Shown: positions 6,741 through 14,659 of the stretch, in pieces
How the letters are laid out: each line of letters opens with the position of its first letter
Numbering within the stretch: position 1 is the first letter of the stretch
Source: Hymenobacter busanensis
GTDB taxonomy: Bacteria; Bacteroidota; Bacteroidia; Cytophagales; Hymenobacteraceae
Direction of reading: 5' to 3'
DNA: 64,000 bases
Assembly: GCF_008727865.1 (NCBI RefSeq)
Contig: NZ_VTWU01000001.1
Span: 124,001-188,000, forward strand
Program-made: the position numbers and the translations under genes
Notes under the pieces: generated by a model
The model's input: the letters and a program-made list of their open reading frames with translations, nothing else
The model's database searches: none
What the model was told of the DNA's origin: nothing

Positions 6741-8930
6741 ATGCGTCACGCGTACCGGCTGCCTTTACTTCTGCTGTGCTTGTTTGGTGCCGTGGCCCGC
6801 GCCCAAACGCCCGCCGCGCCACCCGATACCGCGCGGCCGGCATCCGTTACGTTACCCGAGGCCACCGTGGTGGGCTACGGCCAGAACCTGCCTTTGCGCC
6901 GCACTGCCGCCGCCGTGGGCGTACTCGATGCCCGGGTTGTCAATCGGTTCAGCGAAGCCTCGCTCACGCAGGCCGTAAACACACTGCCCGGCGTGCGGCT
7001 GGAGGAGCGCGCCACCGCCAGCTACCGCCTCAGCATCCGGGGCAGCACGCTTCGCTCCCCCTTCGGCGTGCGTAACGTGAAGGTGTACTACCACGACATC
7101 CCGTTCACCGAGGCCAGCGGCAGTACCCCGCTCAACCTCCTCGACCCGGTCACGCTCGGGCGCATCGAGGTCATCAAAGGACCGGCCGGCAGCCTGTACG
7201 GCGCCGGCACCGGCGGCGTGGCCTTGCTGCAAACGCGCCAGCTGGCTACCGACGGCTCGTTGGTGCGGGCCGGCGCCTCGGCGGGCAGCTACGGGCTGCG
7301 GCGCTACACGGCCGAGGCGCTGAATACGAACAATAGCGCCACCCAACGGCAGCAAACCTACGCCAGCTTCGCCCACCAAACCCTGAGCGGCCACCGCCAG
7401 CAAAGCGCCTTGCGGCGCACGGTGCTGGCCCTCGGCGGCGAGCTGCAAACCTCCGCCAAGCGCACGGTAGCGGCGCATTTGCTCTACACCGACCTCGACT
7501 ACCAACTGCCCGGCGGCCTCACGCGGGCGCAGCTGGAGCAGAACCCGCGGCAGGCCCGCCCCGGCACGCCCGCCGGTCCGGGCACGGTGGCGCAGCGCAC
7601 GTTCTACGCCTCGCGCACGGCCCTGCTGGGCCTCACGCACGAGTACCGCTTCACGCCGCGCTTCACCAACAAAACCACGCTCTACACCACCGGCAGCGTC
7701 ATTCGCACGCCGTATCTGGTCGATTATGAGCGCAACACACAGGTGGGCGGCGGCGGGCGCACGGCGTTTGGCTACCGCACGGCGCTGGCCGACCGCACGC
7801 TGCGCCTCGCGGCCGGCGGCGAGCTGCAAACCAGCTTCGAAAACGCCCGCAACTACCAGAACCGCGCCGGCACGCCCGGCCCCCTGCGCTACGACGACGA
7901 GATTCGCACCGTCACCGGCTTCGTGTTCGGGCAGGCCGACTACGAACTGCCGGCCGAGCTGCTGCTGACCGTGGCCGCCAGCTACAACCGCCTGCGCTAC
8001 CGCATCAACCGCGTGAGCGACGCCACGCTGCCCGCGGGCTACCAGCTGGAGCGCAACTTCCGGCCCGAGGTGTCGCCGCGGGTGGCGCTGCTGCGCGAGT
8101 TCGGCGACAACCTCGCCGTATACGGCAGCGTGAGTACGGGCTTCTCGCCGCCCTCGGAAGAGGAAATTCGCCCTTCCGACGGCTCGCTCAATACCGGCCT
8201 GCAGGCCGAGCGCGGCACCAGCTACGAGCTGGGTGCACGCGGTCAGGCGTTCAGCAACGGCTTCGCGCCCCGCCTCGATTTCGACGTGTCGGTGTTCGAT
8301 TTTCGGCTGCGCAACACCATCGTCACGCGCACCACCGAGCGGGGCGCGGGACTGTTTTCCAATGCCGGCGCCACTCGCCAGCGCGGGCTGGAGGCGGCTG
8401 CCGGGCTGTGGCTTTGGCAGCAGTGGGCGTCGATTCCCGAAGCCGAGCAGCAAGCCCGCAACATGGATTTGGGGTACCGCACCACGGGTGCGGGCCTGCG
8501 CCTATGGAGCAGCTACGCCTACTACCATTTCCGCTTTGCCGACTACCAGCAAGCCGATGCCGCGGGCCAGCTGCGCGACTACAGCGGCAACCAGCTCACC
8601 GGCGCCGCGCCGCACACGCTTTCCGCCGGCCTCGACCTTAACCTGCCCATTGGCCTCTACGCCCGGCCCGCGCTCAGCCACCAGAGCCGCCTGCCGCTCA
8701 ACGATGCCAACACCGACTACGCCGCCGGCTACTGGACCTTCGCGGCCCGCGCCGGCTGGCGCCGCACGCTGCTGCGCCACCTCGAAGCCGACGTGTACGC
8801 GGGCGTCGAAAACGCCACCAACCGGCGCTACAGCCTCGGCAACGACCTGAATGCTTTCGGCGGCCGCTACTTTCAGCCGGCGCCGGGCCGCAACTACTAC
8901 GGCGGCCTCTCGCTAGGCTGGCGCTGGTAA
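6741..8930 (+). CDS. TonB-dependent outer membrane receptor
   Basis: A 729 aa outer-membrane beta-barrel transporter energised by TonB. The signal peptide is MRHAYRLPLLLLCLFGAVARAQ. The plug domain (about residues 45-160) includes LPEATVVGYG, LTQAVNTLPGVRLEER, RLSIRGSTLRSPFG and the typical IEVIKGPAGSLYGAGTGG. The remainder is barrel, ending in an aromatic residue (LSLGWRW). It lacks the N-terminal carboxypeptidase-like domain and SusD partner of glycan importers, so it belongs to the siderophore/metal/vitamin receptor type. The start at 6741 is chosen over an in-frame ATG 30 bp upstream because it opens the signal peptide. The substrate is unknown; the structured element at 6573-6707 lies in its leader. 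Confidence 0.92.
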   Translation: MRHAYRLPLLLLCLFGAVARAQTPAAPPDTARPASVTLPEATVVGYGQNLPLRRTAAAVGVLDARVVNRFSEASLTQAVNTLPGVRLEERATASYRLSIRGSTLRSPFGVRNVKVYYHDIPFTEASGSTPLNLLDPVTLGRIEVIKGPAGSLYGAGTGGVALLQTRQLATDGSLVRAGASAGSYGLRRYTAEALNTNNSATQRQQTYASFAHQTLSGHRQQSALRRTVLALGGELQTSAKRTVAAHLLYTDLDYQLPGGLTRAQLEQNPRQARPGTPAGPGTVAQRTFYASRTALLGLTHEYRFTPRFTNKTTLYTTGSVIRTPYLVDYERNTQVGGGGRTAFGYRTALADRTLRLAAGGELQTSFENARNYQNRAGTPGPLRYDDEIRTVTGFVFGQADYELPAELLLTVAASYNRLRYRINRVSDATLPAGYQLERNFRPEVSPRVALLREFGDNLAVYGSVSTGFSPPSEEEIRPSDGSLNTGLQAERGTSYELGARGQAFSNGFAPRLDFDVSVFDFRLRNTIVTRTTERGAGLFSNAGATRQRGLEAAAGLWLWQQWASIPEAEQQARNMDLGYRTTGAGLRLWSSYAYYHFRFADYQQADAAGQLRDYSGNQLTGAAPHTLSAGLDLNLPIGLYARPALSHQSRLPLNDANTDYAAGYWTFAARAGWRRTLLRHLEADVYAGVENATNRRYSLGNDLNAFGGRYFQPAPGRNYYGGLSLGWRW

Positions 8931-8955
8931 GGGCCGGGGCATCAGACGCGTAGAA

Positions 8956-8986
8956 GCAAAAAGCCCGCGCAGGGGCGCAGGCTTTG
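8956..8986. terminator. Bidirectional terminator
   Basis: The hairpin AGCAAAAAGCC ... GGCTTTGCT with GCGC/GCGC inner pairing sits in the 97 bp between the convergent TonB receptor and MocA oxidoreductase genes. A-rich and T-rich flanks allow use in both directions. Confidence 0.65.
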
Positions 8987-9027
8987 CTCGGGTGCATAGG
9001 TTCAGAAACTGTGCCAGAACCAGCGGC

Positions 9028-10179
9028 TTACACTTTCACCGCCTTGCCCTTCTTCGCCGCTTCGTAAATGGCCATGATGTAGCGCACGTCGCGCTGCCCT
9101 TCTTCGCCGGGCGTGCGGGGCGTTTTGTTCTGCATCACGCACTCCGACATGTGGTCGACTTCGGCCGCAAACTGGTTGCCTTCCTTGAGCTGCGGCTCCT
9201 GCTTGCCCTCCTCGGTCCCGATTTTCATCGTGTGCTTGTTGTAGTCGGAGAGGGGGTCGAGGTCGAGCCAGCCCTTGTCGCCGAAAGCCCGCCCGCGCTT
9301 TACTTCTTGGTAGCTATACGACGACGTGCAGGTGGCCAGCACGCCGCTGGGAAAGCGCAGCGTAAACACAATGGTGTCTTCCACTTCCTTAAAGCGCGGG
9401 TCGGATTTGTCACTGTGTTCCTGGGCCGTTATTTCCACGGGCTCTTCGCCGGTGAGGTAGCGCGTGGCGTTGAGTGAGTAGATGCCAATGTCCATGAGCG
9501 ACCCGCCGCCGGCTAGCTTTTTCACCACGCGCCAGGTGTCGGCTTTATCTTCGGTGGGCTTCACGGGCCGGCCGTGGTCAGCGGTAATCACCTTCAGCTT
9601 GCCCAGTTCACCTTTTTTGATGCGCTCAATGGCGTTCAGGTTGAAGGGCTCGTACTGGCAACGGTAGGCAATCATCAGTTTTTTGCCGGCCTTTTTGCTG
9701 GCATCAATCATCTTCTGGCAATCTTCTTCGGACGTGGCCATGGGCTTTTCGCACAGCACGTGCTTGCCGGCCTGCGCGGCCCGCACGGTATACTCGGCGT
9801 GCAAGGCGTTGGGCAGAATGATGTAGACGATATCCACCGCCGGGTTGTCCCGAATGGTGTCGAAATTCTGGTAGTTGTAGAGGTTCTTCTCCTCGATGCC
9901 GTACTCCCGGGCCAGCTTTTTGGCCTTGTCGGGCGAGCCGCTCACCAGCGCCACCAGTTTGGAGTGCTGGCAGTCCTTGAAGTTGGGCATGATTTGCTCG
10001 GTGGCGAACTTGCCCAGGCCCACGATGGCCCAGCCGAGTTTCTTCTTGTCGTCGTGTTGCATAGCTGCGGAAAGCGGTTGGGCCAGCGTAGCGGCTGCGG
10101 CCGGCCCAGCCAGGGCCGCAGCGGCGGCACCCAGCCCGGCCTGCCGCAGAAACTGCCGGCGCGATTCGGTCAAATTCAT
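9028..10179 (-). CDS. Tat-exported Gfo/Idh/MocA oxidoreductase
   Basis: A 383 aa NAD(P)-dependent oxidoreductase. The N-terminus SRRQFLRQAGLGAAAAALAG is a twin-arginine signal, so export is expected. The Rossmann motif is WAIVGLGKFA, followed by the family CEKPMAT motif with the catalytic lysine and the GGGSLMDIGIY segment of the substrate domain. The sequence resembles glucose-fructose oxidoreductase-like members. The ATG at 10179 starts the Tat signal; a TTG two codons upstream is less likely. Its natural substrate is presumably a sugar but cannot be inferred. No sugar-utilisation genes are next to it. Confidence 0.88.
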   Translation of the reverse strand: MNLTESRRQFLRQAGLGAAAAALAGPAAAATLAQPLSAAMQHDDKKKLGWAIVGLGKFATEQIMPNFKDCQHSKLVALVSGSPDKAKKLAREYGIEEKNLYNYQNFDTIRDNPAVDIVYIILPNALHAEYTVRAAQAGKHVLCEKPMATSEEDCQKMIDASKKAGKKLMIAYRCQYEPFNLNAIERIKKGELGKLKVITADHGRPVKPTEDKADTWRVVKKLAGGGSLMDIGIYSLNATRYLTGEEPVEITAQEHSDKSDPRFKEVEDTIVFTLRFPSGVLATCTSSYSYQEVKRGRAFGDKGWLDLDPLSDYNKHTMKIGTEEGKQEPQLKEGNQFAAEVDHMSECVMQNKTPRTPGEEGQRDVRYIMAIYEAAKKGKAVKV

Positions 10180-10293
10180 AGGCAATCGGAAAAGCCAATG
10201 AATAGCCTAACGACGCGCCCGAAGCCGGGGTTACGTCCGCGCTTGCGGCAGCCGGGGCCGCTGGTTTTGCTTGCCGTCGAGCTTCGGCTGCGC

Positions 10294-11094
10294 TTATTGC
10301 GGCCGCCAGGTGAGCGTGAAGCCCGTAGCGCCGCCGTAGTAGCTGGGCGCAAAACCTACGTCTTTCAGGTGCGGCTTGCGGCCCCACCGGTTGCGGTGCG
10401 AGAGGTAGCCCAGGTGCGCCGACAGAATGCCAATGCCAGCACCGGCTACCACATCGGACTGCCAATGGCGGTTGTTGAGCATGCGCAGGGCCCCCACGCC
10501 GGTGGCAATGGTGTAGGCCCCGATGCCGTACCACTGGCTTTGGTCGCGAAACTCGGTGTGCACGATGCTGGCCGCCAAAAACGCTTGCGCCGTGTGGCCC
10601 GAGGGGAAGGAATTGCGCGTCGAGCCGTCGGGCCGCAGCACCTTGGTGGTGTTCTTGATGGCGTAGGTCAGCGCCCCGTAAATCAGCTCTGATTTCACCA
10701 CCACCAGCAGCGTGTTCAGCCGGTCGCTGCGCGACTCCACGCCGGCCAGGGCCACCAAACCCAACTCGGCATAAGGCGCAAAAATCAGGTAGTCGTCGAC
10801 CTTGGTGTGGAAGTTCGGAAACTGGCGTTGGATGTCGCGCCGGGCGTCGTAGCTGCTGTAGATGCCGTTGCCGTTGATGGTGCTGGCGCCGTACCCAATG
10901 AGCACGGCCGGCACGATGGTGGCCCGCACGAGCTTGCCTTTGTACCAAGGTTTTTTGACTGCCGCCGGCACCCCGTCCGGGTTGGCGTACTTGCGGGTGG
11001 TATCGGGCGCGGCCGGGGCGGGCGGCGTGGTTTGGGCGTGCAAGGCTGTCGGCGTCAGCCAAAGCACGAACAGCAGCGAGGAAAGAAAGCGCAT
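10294..11094 (-). CDS. PAP2-family phosphatase, exported or membrane-attached
   Basis: A 266 aa protein with a signal peptide (MRFLSSLLFVLWLTPTALHAQ). All three PAP2 motifs are visible: KNTTKVLRP, PSGH, and R-MLNNR-H-WQS-D, in which the usual Ser before the Arg is replaced. Few hydrophobic spans remain after the signal, so it resembles the outer-membrane or periplasmic acid phosphatase/lipid phosphatase type of Bacteroidota. It follows arsC by 60 bp on the same strand and could be read through from the arsenic operon, although its own role does not fit arsenic resistance. The start is set by the signal peptide. Confidence 0.86.
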   Translation of the reverse strand: MRFLSSLLFVLWLTPTALHAQTTPPAPAAPDTTRKYANPDGVPAAVKKPWYKGKLVRATIVPAVLIGYGASTINGNGIYSSYDARRDIQRQFPNFHTKVDDYLIFAPYAELGLVALAGVESRSDRLNTLLVVVKSELIYGALTYAIKNTTKVLRPDGSTRNSFPSGHTAQAFLAASIVHTEFRDQSQWYGIGAYTIATGVGALRMLNNRHWQSDVVAGAGIGILSAHLGYLSHRNRWGRKPHLKDVGFAPSYYGGATGFTLTWRPQ

Positions 11095-11154
11095 ACGAAG
11101 CAGCCGGCGAAGGTGGAAGCTACAGGTGGTGAGTGAAGCAAACAACGCCGAAAA

Positions 11155-11604
11155 TTACGCTTCGGTTATTACATCGTTGCCGAAATACGAAGCCGCTACG
11201 TGGCGGGCGTACGCTTTTATCGCGTCGCGCACCTGCCGGAATGCGTGCAATACCTGCTCCTCGGAGCCCGTGGCCCGGGCCGGGTCGGCGAAGCTGCGGT
11301 GCAGCCGGCGGGCGTGGGCGAGTCCCGGCAGCACCGGGCAGGTTTCGCGGGCGTGGTCGCACACGCTGATGAGGTAGGCGAACGGCACGTCGGCGTACTC
11401 GTCGACGTGGGTGGAGCGGTGGTGGCCGATGTCGACGCCGTCTTCGCGCATCACCTGTACGGCGCGTGGGTTCAGGCCGTGCGTTTCTACCCCGGCGCTG
11501 TACACCTGTGCACGGCCGGCCAGCTCGCGGGCGAGGTAGCCGTGCAGCATTTGGCTGCGGCAGGAATTGCCGGTGCACAGCACCAGTACATTGGGCAAAC
11601 TCAT
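11155..11604 (-). CDS. arsC: Arsenate reductase, thioredoxin-coupled (low-MW PTPase fold)
   Basis: A 149 aa enzyme reducing As(V) to As(III). The P-loop CTGNSCRS gives the nucleophile C10 and R16. The two further cysteines fall at C82 and C89 in SVCDHARETCP, exactly the C10/C82/C89 triad of the Bacillus subtilis/Staphylococcus thioredoxin-linked ArsC relay. This separates it from plain tyrosine phosphatases. The ATG at 11604 lies 28 bp after the aquaporin stop, and the gene is last in the arsR-arsI-arsN-aqpS-arsC operon. Upstream in-frame codons only shadow the aquaporin end. Confidence 0.9.
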   Translation of the reverse strand: MSLPNVLVLCTGNSCRSQMLHGYLARELAGRAQVYSAGVETHGLNPRAVQVMREDGVDIGHHRSTHVDEYADVPFAYLISVCDHARETCPVLPGLAHARRLHRSFADPARATGSEEQVLHAFRQVRDAIKAYARHVAASYFGNDVITEA

Positions 11605-11632
11605 GGTGTGAGAAGTAGCTGCGACTGAAGGT

Positions 11633-12310
11633 TTACGGGGTGCGCAGGGCCCGCGCCAATGGCACGGCCGCGAGGGCACCCAGGGTGGGCGCCACCACAT
11701 ACAGCCACAGGTGTTGCCATTGCCCGGCCACGGCAGCCGGCGCCAGGGAGCGGATGGGGTTCATGGAAGCGCCGCTAATGGGGCCCGCGAAAAGTGCTTC
11801 CAGCCCCACAAATGCGCCCACGGCAATGCCCGCCGTCAGCCCTTTCTCCCGGGCACCTTCCGACACGCGCAGCACGACCAGCATGAGCAGCAGCGTGAGC
11901 AAAAACTCCATGCCGAAGGACTGAAAAACCGGGCCGGCAGGCCGCGTACCGCCCAGCGTGGAACTCAGCGGAAACAGCAGCCGCAGTGCGATGCTGGCGG
12001 CGAAGGCGCCTACCGCTTGCGCCGCCGCGTAGGGCAGCACCCACCGGAAGGGCATACGCCCGGCGGCGGCAAAGGCCAGCGTCACGGCCGGGTTCAGGTG
12101 TGCCCCCGACACGTCGCCGAAGGCGTAGATCAGGCTCAGCACCACCAAGCCAAACGTGGCTGCAATGCCGCCGTGACCCACCACACCACCCGCCACCGCA
12201 TTGACGACGACGGCGCCGGTGCCGCAAAACAGCAGGATAAAGGTGCCCAGTGCCTCGGCCAGCAGCACCGGCCGCCAGCCCGCCGCCGGCCGGGCGGGCT
12301 CAGCGGGCAT
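11633..12310 (-). CDS. aqpS: MIP-family channel, AqpS-like
   Basis: A 225 aa inner-membrane major intrinsic protein with six transmembrane segments and two half-helices. The first signature is intact (SGAHLNPAVT, NPA at 73-75). The second reads SGASMNPIRS, with Ile replacing the Ala of NPA (184-186) but the selectivity-filter Arg (R187) retained. It sits inside the ars operon where an ArsB or Acr3 efflux pump would normally be. In Sinorhizobium meliloti AqpS replaces ArsB and lets As(III) leave by diffusion, so the same role is inferred here. Its start overlaps the arsN end by 11 bp. Confidence 0.85.
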   Translation of the reverse strand: MPAEPARPAAGWRPVLLAEALGTFILLFCGTGAVVVNAVAGGVVGHGGIAATFGLVVLSLIYAFGDVSGAHLNPAVTLAFAAAGRMPFRWVLPYAAAQAVGAFAASIALRLLFPLSSTLGGTRPAGPVFQSFGMEFLLTLLLMLVVLRVSEGAREKGLTAGIAVGAFVGLEALFAGPISGASMNPIRSLAPAAVAGQWQHLWLYVVAPTLGALAAVPLARALRTP

Positions 12311-12830
12311 TGGCCGAGGCGGTAATACCGGCCGGTTGCTCGGTTCCCACCACTGCGCTGCGACGCTCCAGCAGCATTACCGTGCGCCACTGGCCGTGTA
12401 GCTGCCCAATTCGTTCCCGGTAGCCAATAGTGCGGAAACCGGCTTTGGCATGCAGCGCCAGGCTGGCCGTATTTTCCTGCAGGATGCCCGCTTGCAGCGT
12501 CCAGATGCCGTGTTGTTCCGATGCCTGCACCAAGGCCTGCAGCAAAGCCAAGCCCACGCCCTGGCCCTGGGCCTCGGGTGCAATGTACACGCTCACCTCG
12601 GCCACGCCGCCGTATACGCACCGCCCCGACACCGGGCTCAGGGCCGCCCAACCCAATAGTTGCCCCCTCGCATCGGCGGCTACCAAGCGGCTGTGCGGCA
12701 GGTGCGCCGCATGCCAGCCGGCCCACTCGGGCGCCTGGGTTTCAAGGGTAGCATTTCCGGTGCGAATTCCGGCTTCGTAGATGGCGCGCACCGCTGGCCA
12801 GTGCGCTTCGCTAAGGGGAAGAATCGTCAT
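12300..12830 (-). CDS. arsN: GNAT acetyltransferase, ArsN-like
   Basis: A 176 aa GCN5-related N-acetyltransferase. The acetyl-CoA pyrophosphate loop is EAQGQGVGLALLQAL (Q/RxxGxG/A type), preceded by the VAEVSVYIAP strand and followed by NTASLALHAKAGF. The length and N-terminus (IYEAGIRTGNATLE) match the phosphinothricin-acetyltransferase group, to which ArsN1 belongs. ArsN1 enzymes acetylate arsinothricin, the arsenical glutamate analogue. The place in an ars operon supports that reading over phosphinothricin resistance. The ATG at 12830 lies 31 bp after the arsI stop. The function is inferred from family and context. Confidence 0.82.
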   Translation of the reverse strand: MTILPLSEAHWPAVRAIYEAGIRTGNATLETQAPEWAGWHAAHLPHSRLVAADARGQLLGWAALSPVSGRCVYGGVAEVSVYIAPEAQGQGVGLALLQALVQASEQHGIWTLQAGILQENTASLALHAKAGFRTIGYRERIGQLHGQWRTVMLLERRSAVVGTEQPAGITASANAR

Positions 12831-12861
12831 GGAACAAGGGCAATAAGGGCCACACAATAGG

Positions 12862-13428
12862 TTAGCAGCACACGCCGCCGGGGCTGCAACTGGGGGCGCA
12901 TTCGGCCACGGTGCTGGTGTCGGCTAGCGTGAAGGCCATGGGGGCTGTAACTAGCGTATCGGCGGCCAACGCACTGACGGCTGGGGCAATGCAGCATTGA
13001 TTACTGGTTTGCTGGTAGTCGGCCTCGTAGCGCGGGTCGTTGAACTCGGCGTCTTCGTGAAAGTAATACACTTCCCATTCCACGCCGTCGGGGTCGTTTA
13101 CCCAAAACTTGTCCTGCTTAGCGTAGCAGCAGCTGGTGCCCACTTCTTCGCGCTGCACCAGACCCGCAGCCCGGGCGGCTGCCAGGCGTACGTTCAGCTC
13201 GGCTACCGTCTCCACCTGAAAGCCGAGGTGACCGAAATGGCTTTGCACCCGCGCCGGGTTTTCAACAAACGAGATGATGAGCGACGGTTGGTCGAGCACG
13301 TACTTGGCGTAGCCGCGCCGGATTTTGGCGGCGGGCTGGCCGAAAAAAGCGTTGTAGAACGCCACCGTGGCGTTCAGGTCCGACACGTAAAGCGAGACGT
13401 GCATGCGGGGGAAAACAGGCGTTTCCAT
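12862..13428 (-). CDS. arsI: ArsI/CadI-family vicinal oxygen chelate protein (organoarsenical C-As lyase type)
   Basis: A 188 aa VOC-fold metalloenzyme. Probable Fe(II) ligands are H10 (MHVSLYV), H67 (HFGHLGF) and E119 (GVEWEVYYF). A Cys-Cys pair (C100-C101 in GTSCCYAKQDKFWV) corresponds to the vicinal thiols that bind trivalent arsenicals in ArsI. The C-terminal tail beyond about residue 145 is cysteine-rich (NQCCIAP; CAPSC; GVCC) and looks like an extra metalloid-binding tail. It lies between arsR and arsN. ArsI members cleave methyl- or aromatic As-C bonds, while CadI-type members have looser assignments, so lyase activity is probable rather than certain. Confidence 0.85.
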   Translation of the reverse strand: METPVFPRMHVSLYVSDLNATVAFYNAFFGQPAAKIRRGYAKYVLDQPSLIISFVENPARVQSHFGHLGFQVETVAELNVRLAAARAAGLVQREEVGTSCCYAKQDKFWVNDPDGVEWEVYYFHEDAEFNDPRYEADYQQTSNQCCIAPAVSALAADTLVTAPMAFTLADTSTVAECAPSCSPGGVCC

Positions 13429-13468
13429 GGGAAGCAGTCGGTTAGGTGAAACGGAAAAAAGCGGCGAG

Positions 13469-13801
13469 CTAGCAGGCGCAGTCGAGGCCGGCGGTGGCTT
13501 GCCCAAAAAAGTCGGCGAATTGGGTTTGCAGGCGTTGCAGTAGCTCGGTGTCGAGGCAGTAGCACACGGTCAGCCCATCGATGCTGCCGCGGATGAGGCC
13601 GGCGGCTTTCAGCTCCTGCAAGTGCTGCGACACGGTGGTGCGGCTCAGGGGCAGCTCGGCGGCAATGTCACCCGAAATGCAGGTTTTCTTCGCGGCCAGC
13701 AGCTCGATAATGGCCACCCGGGCCGGGTGGCTCAGGGCTTTGGATACCCGCGCCAACTGCTGCTGGGCCTCGGTGAATTCGGAAAGCTTGGCGAAAGTCA
13801 T
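13469..13801 (-). CDS. arsR: ArsR-family arsenic-responsive repressor
   Basis: A 110 aa winged-helix repressor, first gene of the operon. The recognition helix region is LSRTTVSQHLQELKAAGLI. Cysteines occur at 41, 80 and 82 (VCYC) and at 108 and 110 in the final CAC, giving candidate As(III) ligands, as ArsR proteins differ widely in sensor-site position. The ATG at 13801 is favoured because the promoter -7 box lies only about 22 bp upstream, leaving a short leader. The upstream in-frame extension crosses that promoter and is excluded. It would derepress the operon on As(III) binding. Confidence 0.93.
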   Translation of the reverse strand: MTFAKLSEFTEAQQQLARVSKALSHPARVAIIELLAAKKTCISGDIAAELPLSRTTVSQHLQELKAAGLIRGSIDGLTVCYCLDTELLQRLQTQFADFFGQATAGLDCAC

Positions 13802-13816
13802 GGGTGTTTTATGAAG

Positions 13817-13853
13817 TATGACGCAAACATACGTCATAGAAATATAAAACCAA
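13817..13853 (-). promoter_or_regulatory. ars operon promoter with embedded ArsR operator
   Basis: Read leftwards, TTG (13853-13851), a 19 bp spacer and TATGTTTG (13831-13824) form a complete Bacteroidota-type promoter. The -7 box is flanked exactly by the inverted repeat TATGACG (13817-13823) / CGTCATA (13832-13838) with an 8 bp centre. A repressor on this palindrome would cover the -7 element. The repeat lies 16 bp upstream of the arsR ATG, so it is the obvious ArsR binding site. Confidence 0.8.
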
Positions 13854-13950
13854 CTTATTGGGCTGATTTTTTTACGAAAGATTCTTGTTGGCTCCAGCGT
13901 TTCGCCCGTTGCCGGGTTCAACAAGCTGTCGAAAGGTCAGCTACCCAAAC

Positions 13951-13983
13951 AAAAAGCCCTGCTGCATAAACATGCAGCGGGGC
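13951..13983 (-). terminator. Terminator of the 14005-14274 gene
   Basis: A 12 bp stem GCCCTGCTGCAT / ATGCAGCGGGGC with an AAAC loop. Read leftwards it ends in TTTTT. It insulates the leftward 14005-14274 gene from the ars promoter. Confidence 0.85.
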
Positions 13984-14004
13984 CTGACTTAGAGGTGCTC
14001 GTGG

Positions 14005-14274
14005 CTATTGCACCAGGCCGTCTATTTCCTCTTGCCGGGCACCGCCCACGCCGTATCCGTCGTCGGTCATGGCCGAGTTGTCGCGGTCGGGGCCGGCGGT
14101 AGGCTGGTCGGGAATGCCCGACGAGGCTTCGTCGAGCATGGCGGAGGTATCGAGCGTGCCTTCTTCGTCGCGCTTGTAGTTGTAAAGCTCGTCGTGATGG
14201 CGGCGCTGTTCCTCCGACATCGGCTGCTGGTCGGCGGTGGGTTTCTGGTCGTTCTGGTTGGGTTTCTTAGACAT
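14005..14274 (-). CDS. Small acidic disordered hypothetical protein
   Basis: An 89 aa hydrophilic protein (MSKKPNQNDQKPTADQQPMS) rich in Asp, Glu, Gln and Gly with almost no hydrophobic core, therefore probably disordered. I recognise no domain. A strong terminator directly follows the stop, which supports expression. Its size and composition recall small stress- or desiccation-associated proteins of Cytophagales, but that is impression only. Confidence 0.6.
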   Translation of the reverse strand: MSKKPNQNDQKPTADQQPMSEEQRRHHDELYNYKRDEEGTLDTSAMLDEASSGIPDQPTAGPDRDNSAMTDDGYGVGGARQEEIDGLVQ

Positions 14275-14315
14275 ACTCGTCGGAGGCTGAAACGAAGCGA
14301 AAACGGCTTCGGGCG

Positions 14316-14510
14316 TTAGTCAAGGGGGTAGGGGCTGTTGCTGACCGGGTCGATGGTTTCCCAATACAGAAACCGCGGTTTGGGCGTAGGGGCGGGCGGA
14401 GTGGGGTCCATTTCTTCGAGCGCCGCCGCATCGGGCATGGCAAAAACGGGAGCCGGATTTGCGCCGGGGGGCGCAGCCTCGGTCGGGAATGGAGTTGGGG
14501 AAAGAGTCAT
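14316..14510 (-). CDS. Small proline-rich hypothetical protein
   Basis: A possible 64 aa protein starting MTLSPTPFPTEAAPPG, rich in Pro and Ala with a C-terminal RFLYWETIDPVSNSPYPLD. No signal peptide or known motif is seen. It is on the same strand as and 41 bp upstream of the 14005-14274 gene, so they may be co-transcribed. GC-rich DNA produces many chance frames, so this is tentative. Confidence 0.4.
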   Translation of the reverse strand: MTLSPTPFPTEAAPPGANPAPVFAMPDAAALEEMDPTPPAPTPKPRFLYWETIDPVSNSPYPLD

Positions 14511-14659
14511 GGCGGGTTGTGGGGAAAAGGAAGCGGGAGTACTCGGCGCAAGGAAGCATTTTTACGTAAGCCCCGCGAAAATGGCTACACATGGCAGGTT
14601 ACGTCCCGTCCGGTCGTTGTGCCCGGCCCGTTATCTTGCCCCCTCACCTTTGCCCGATT

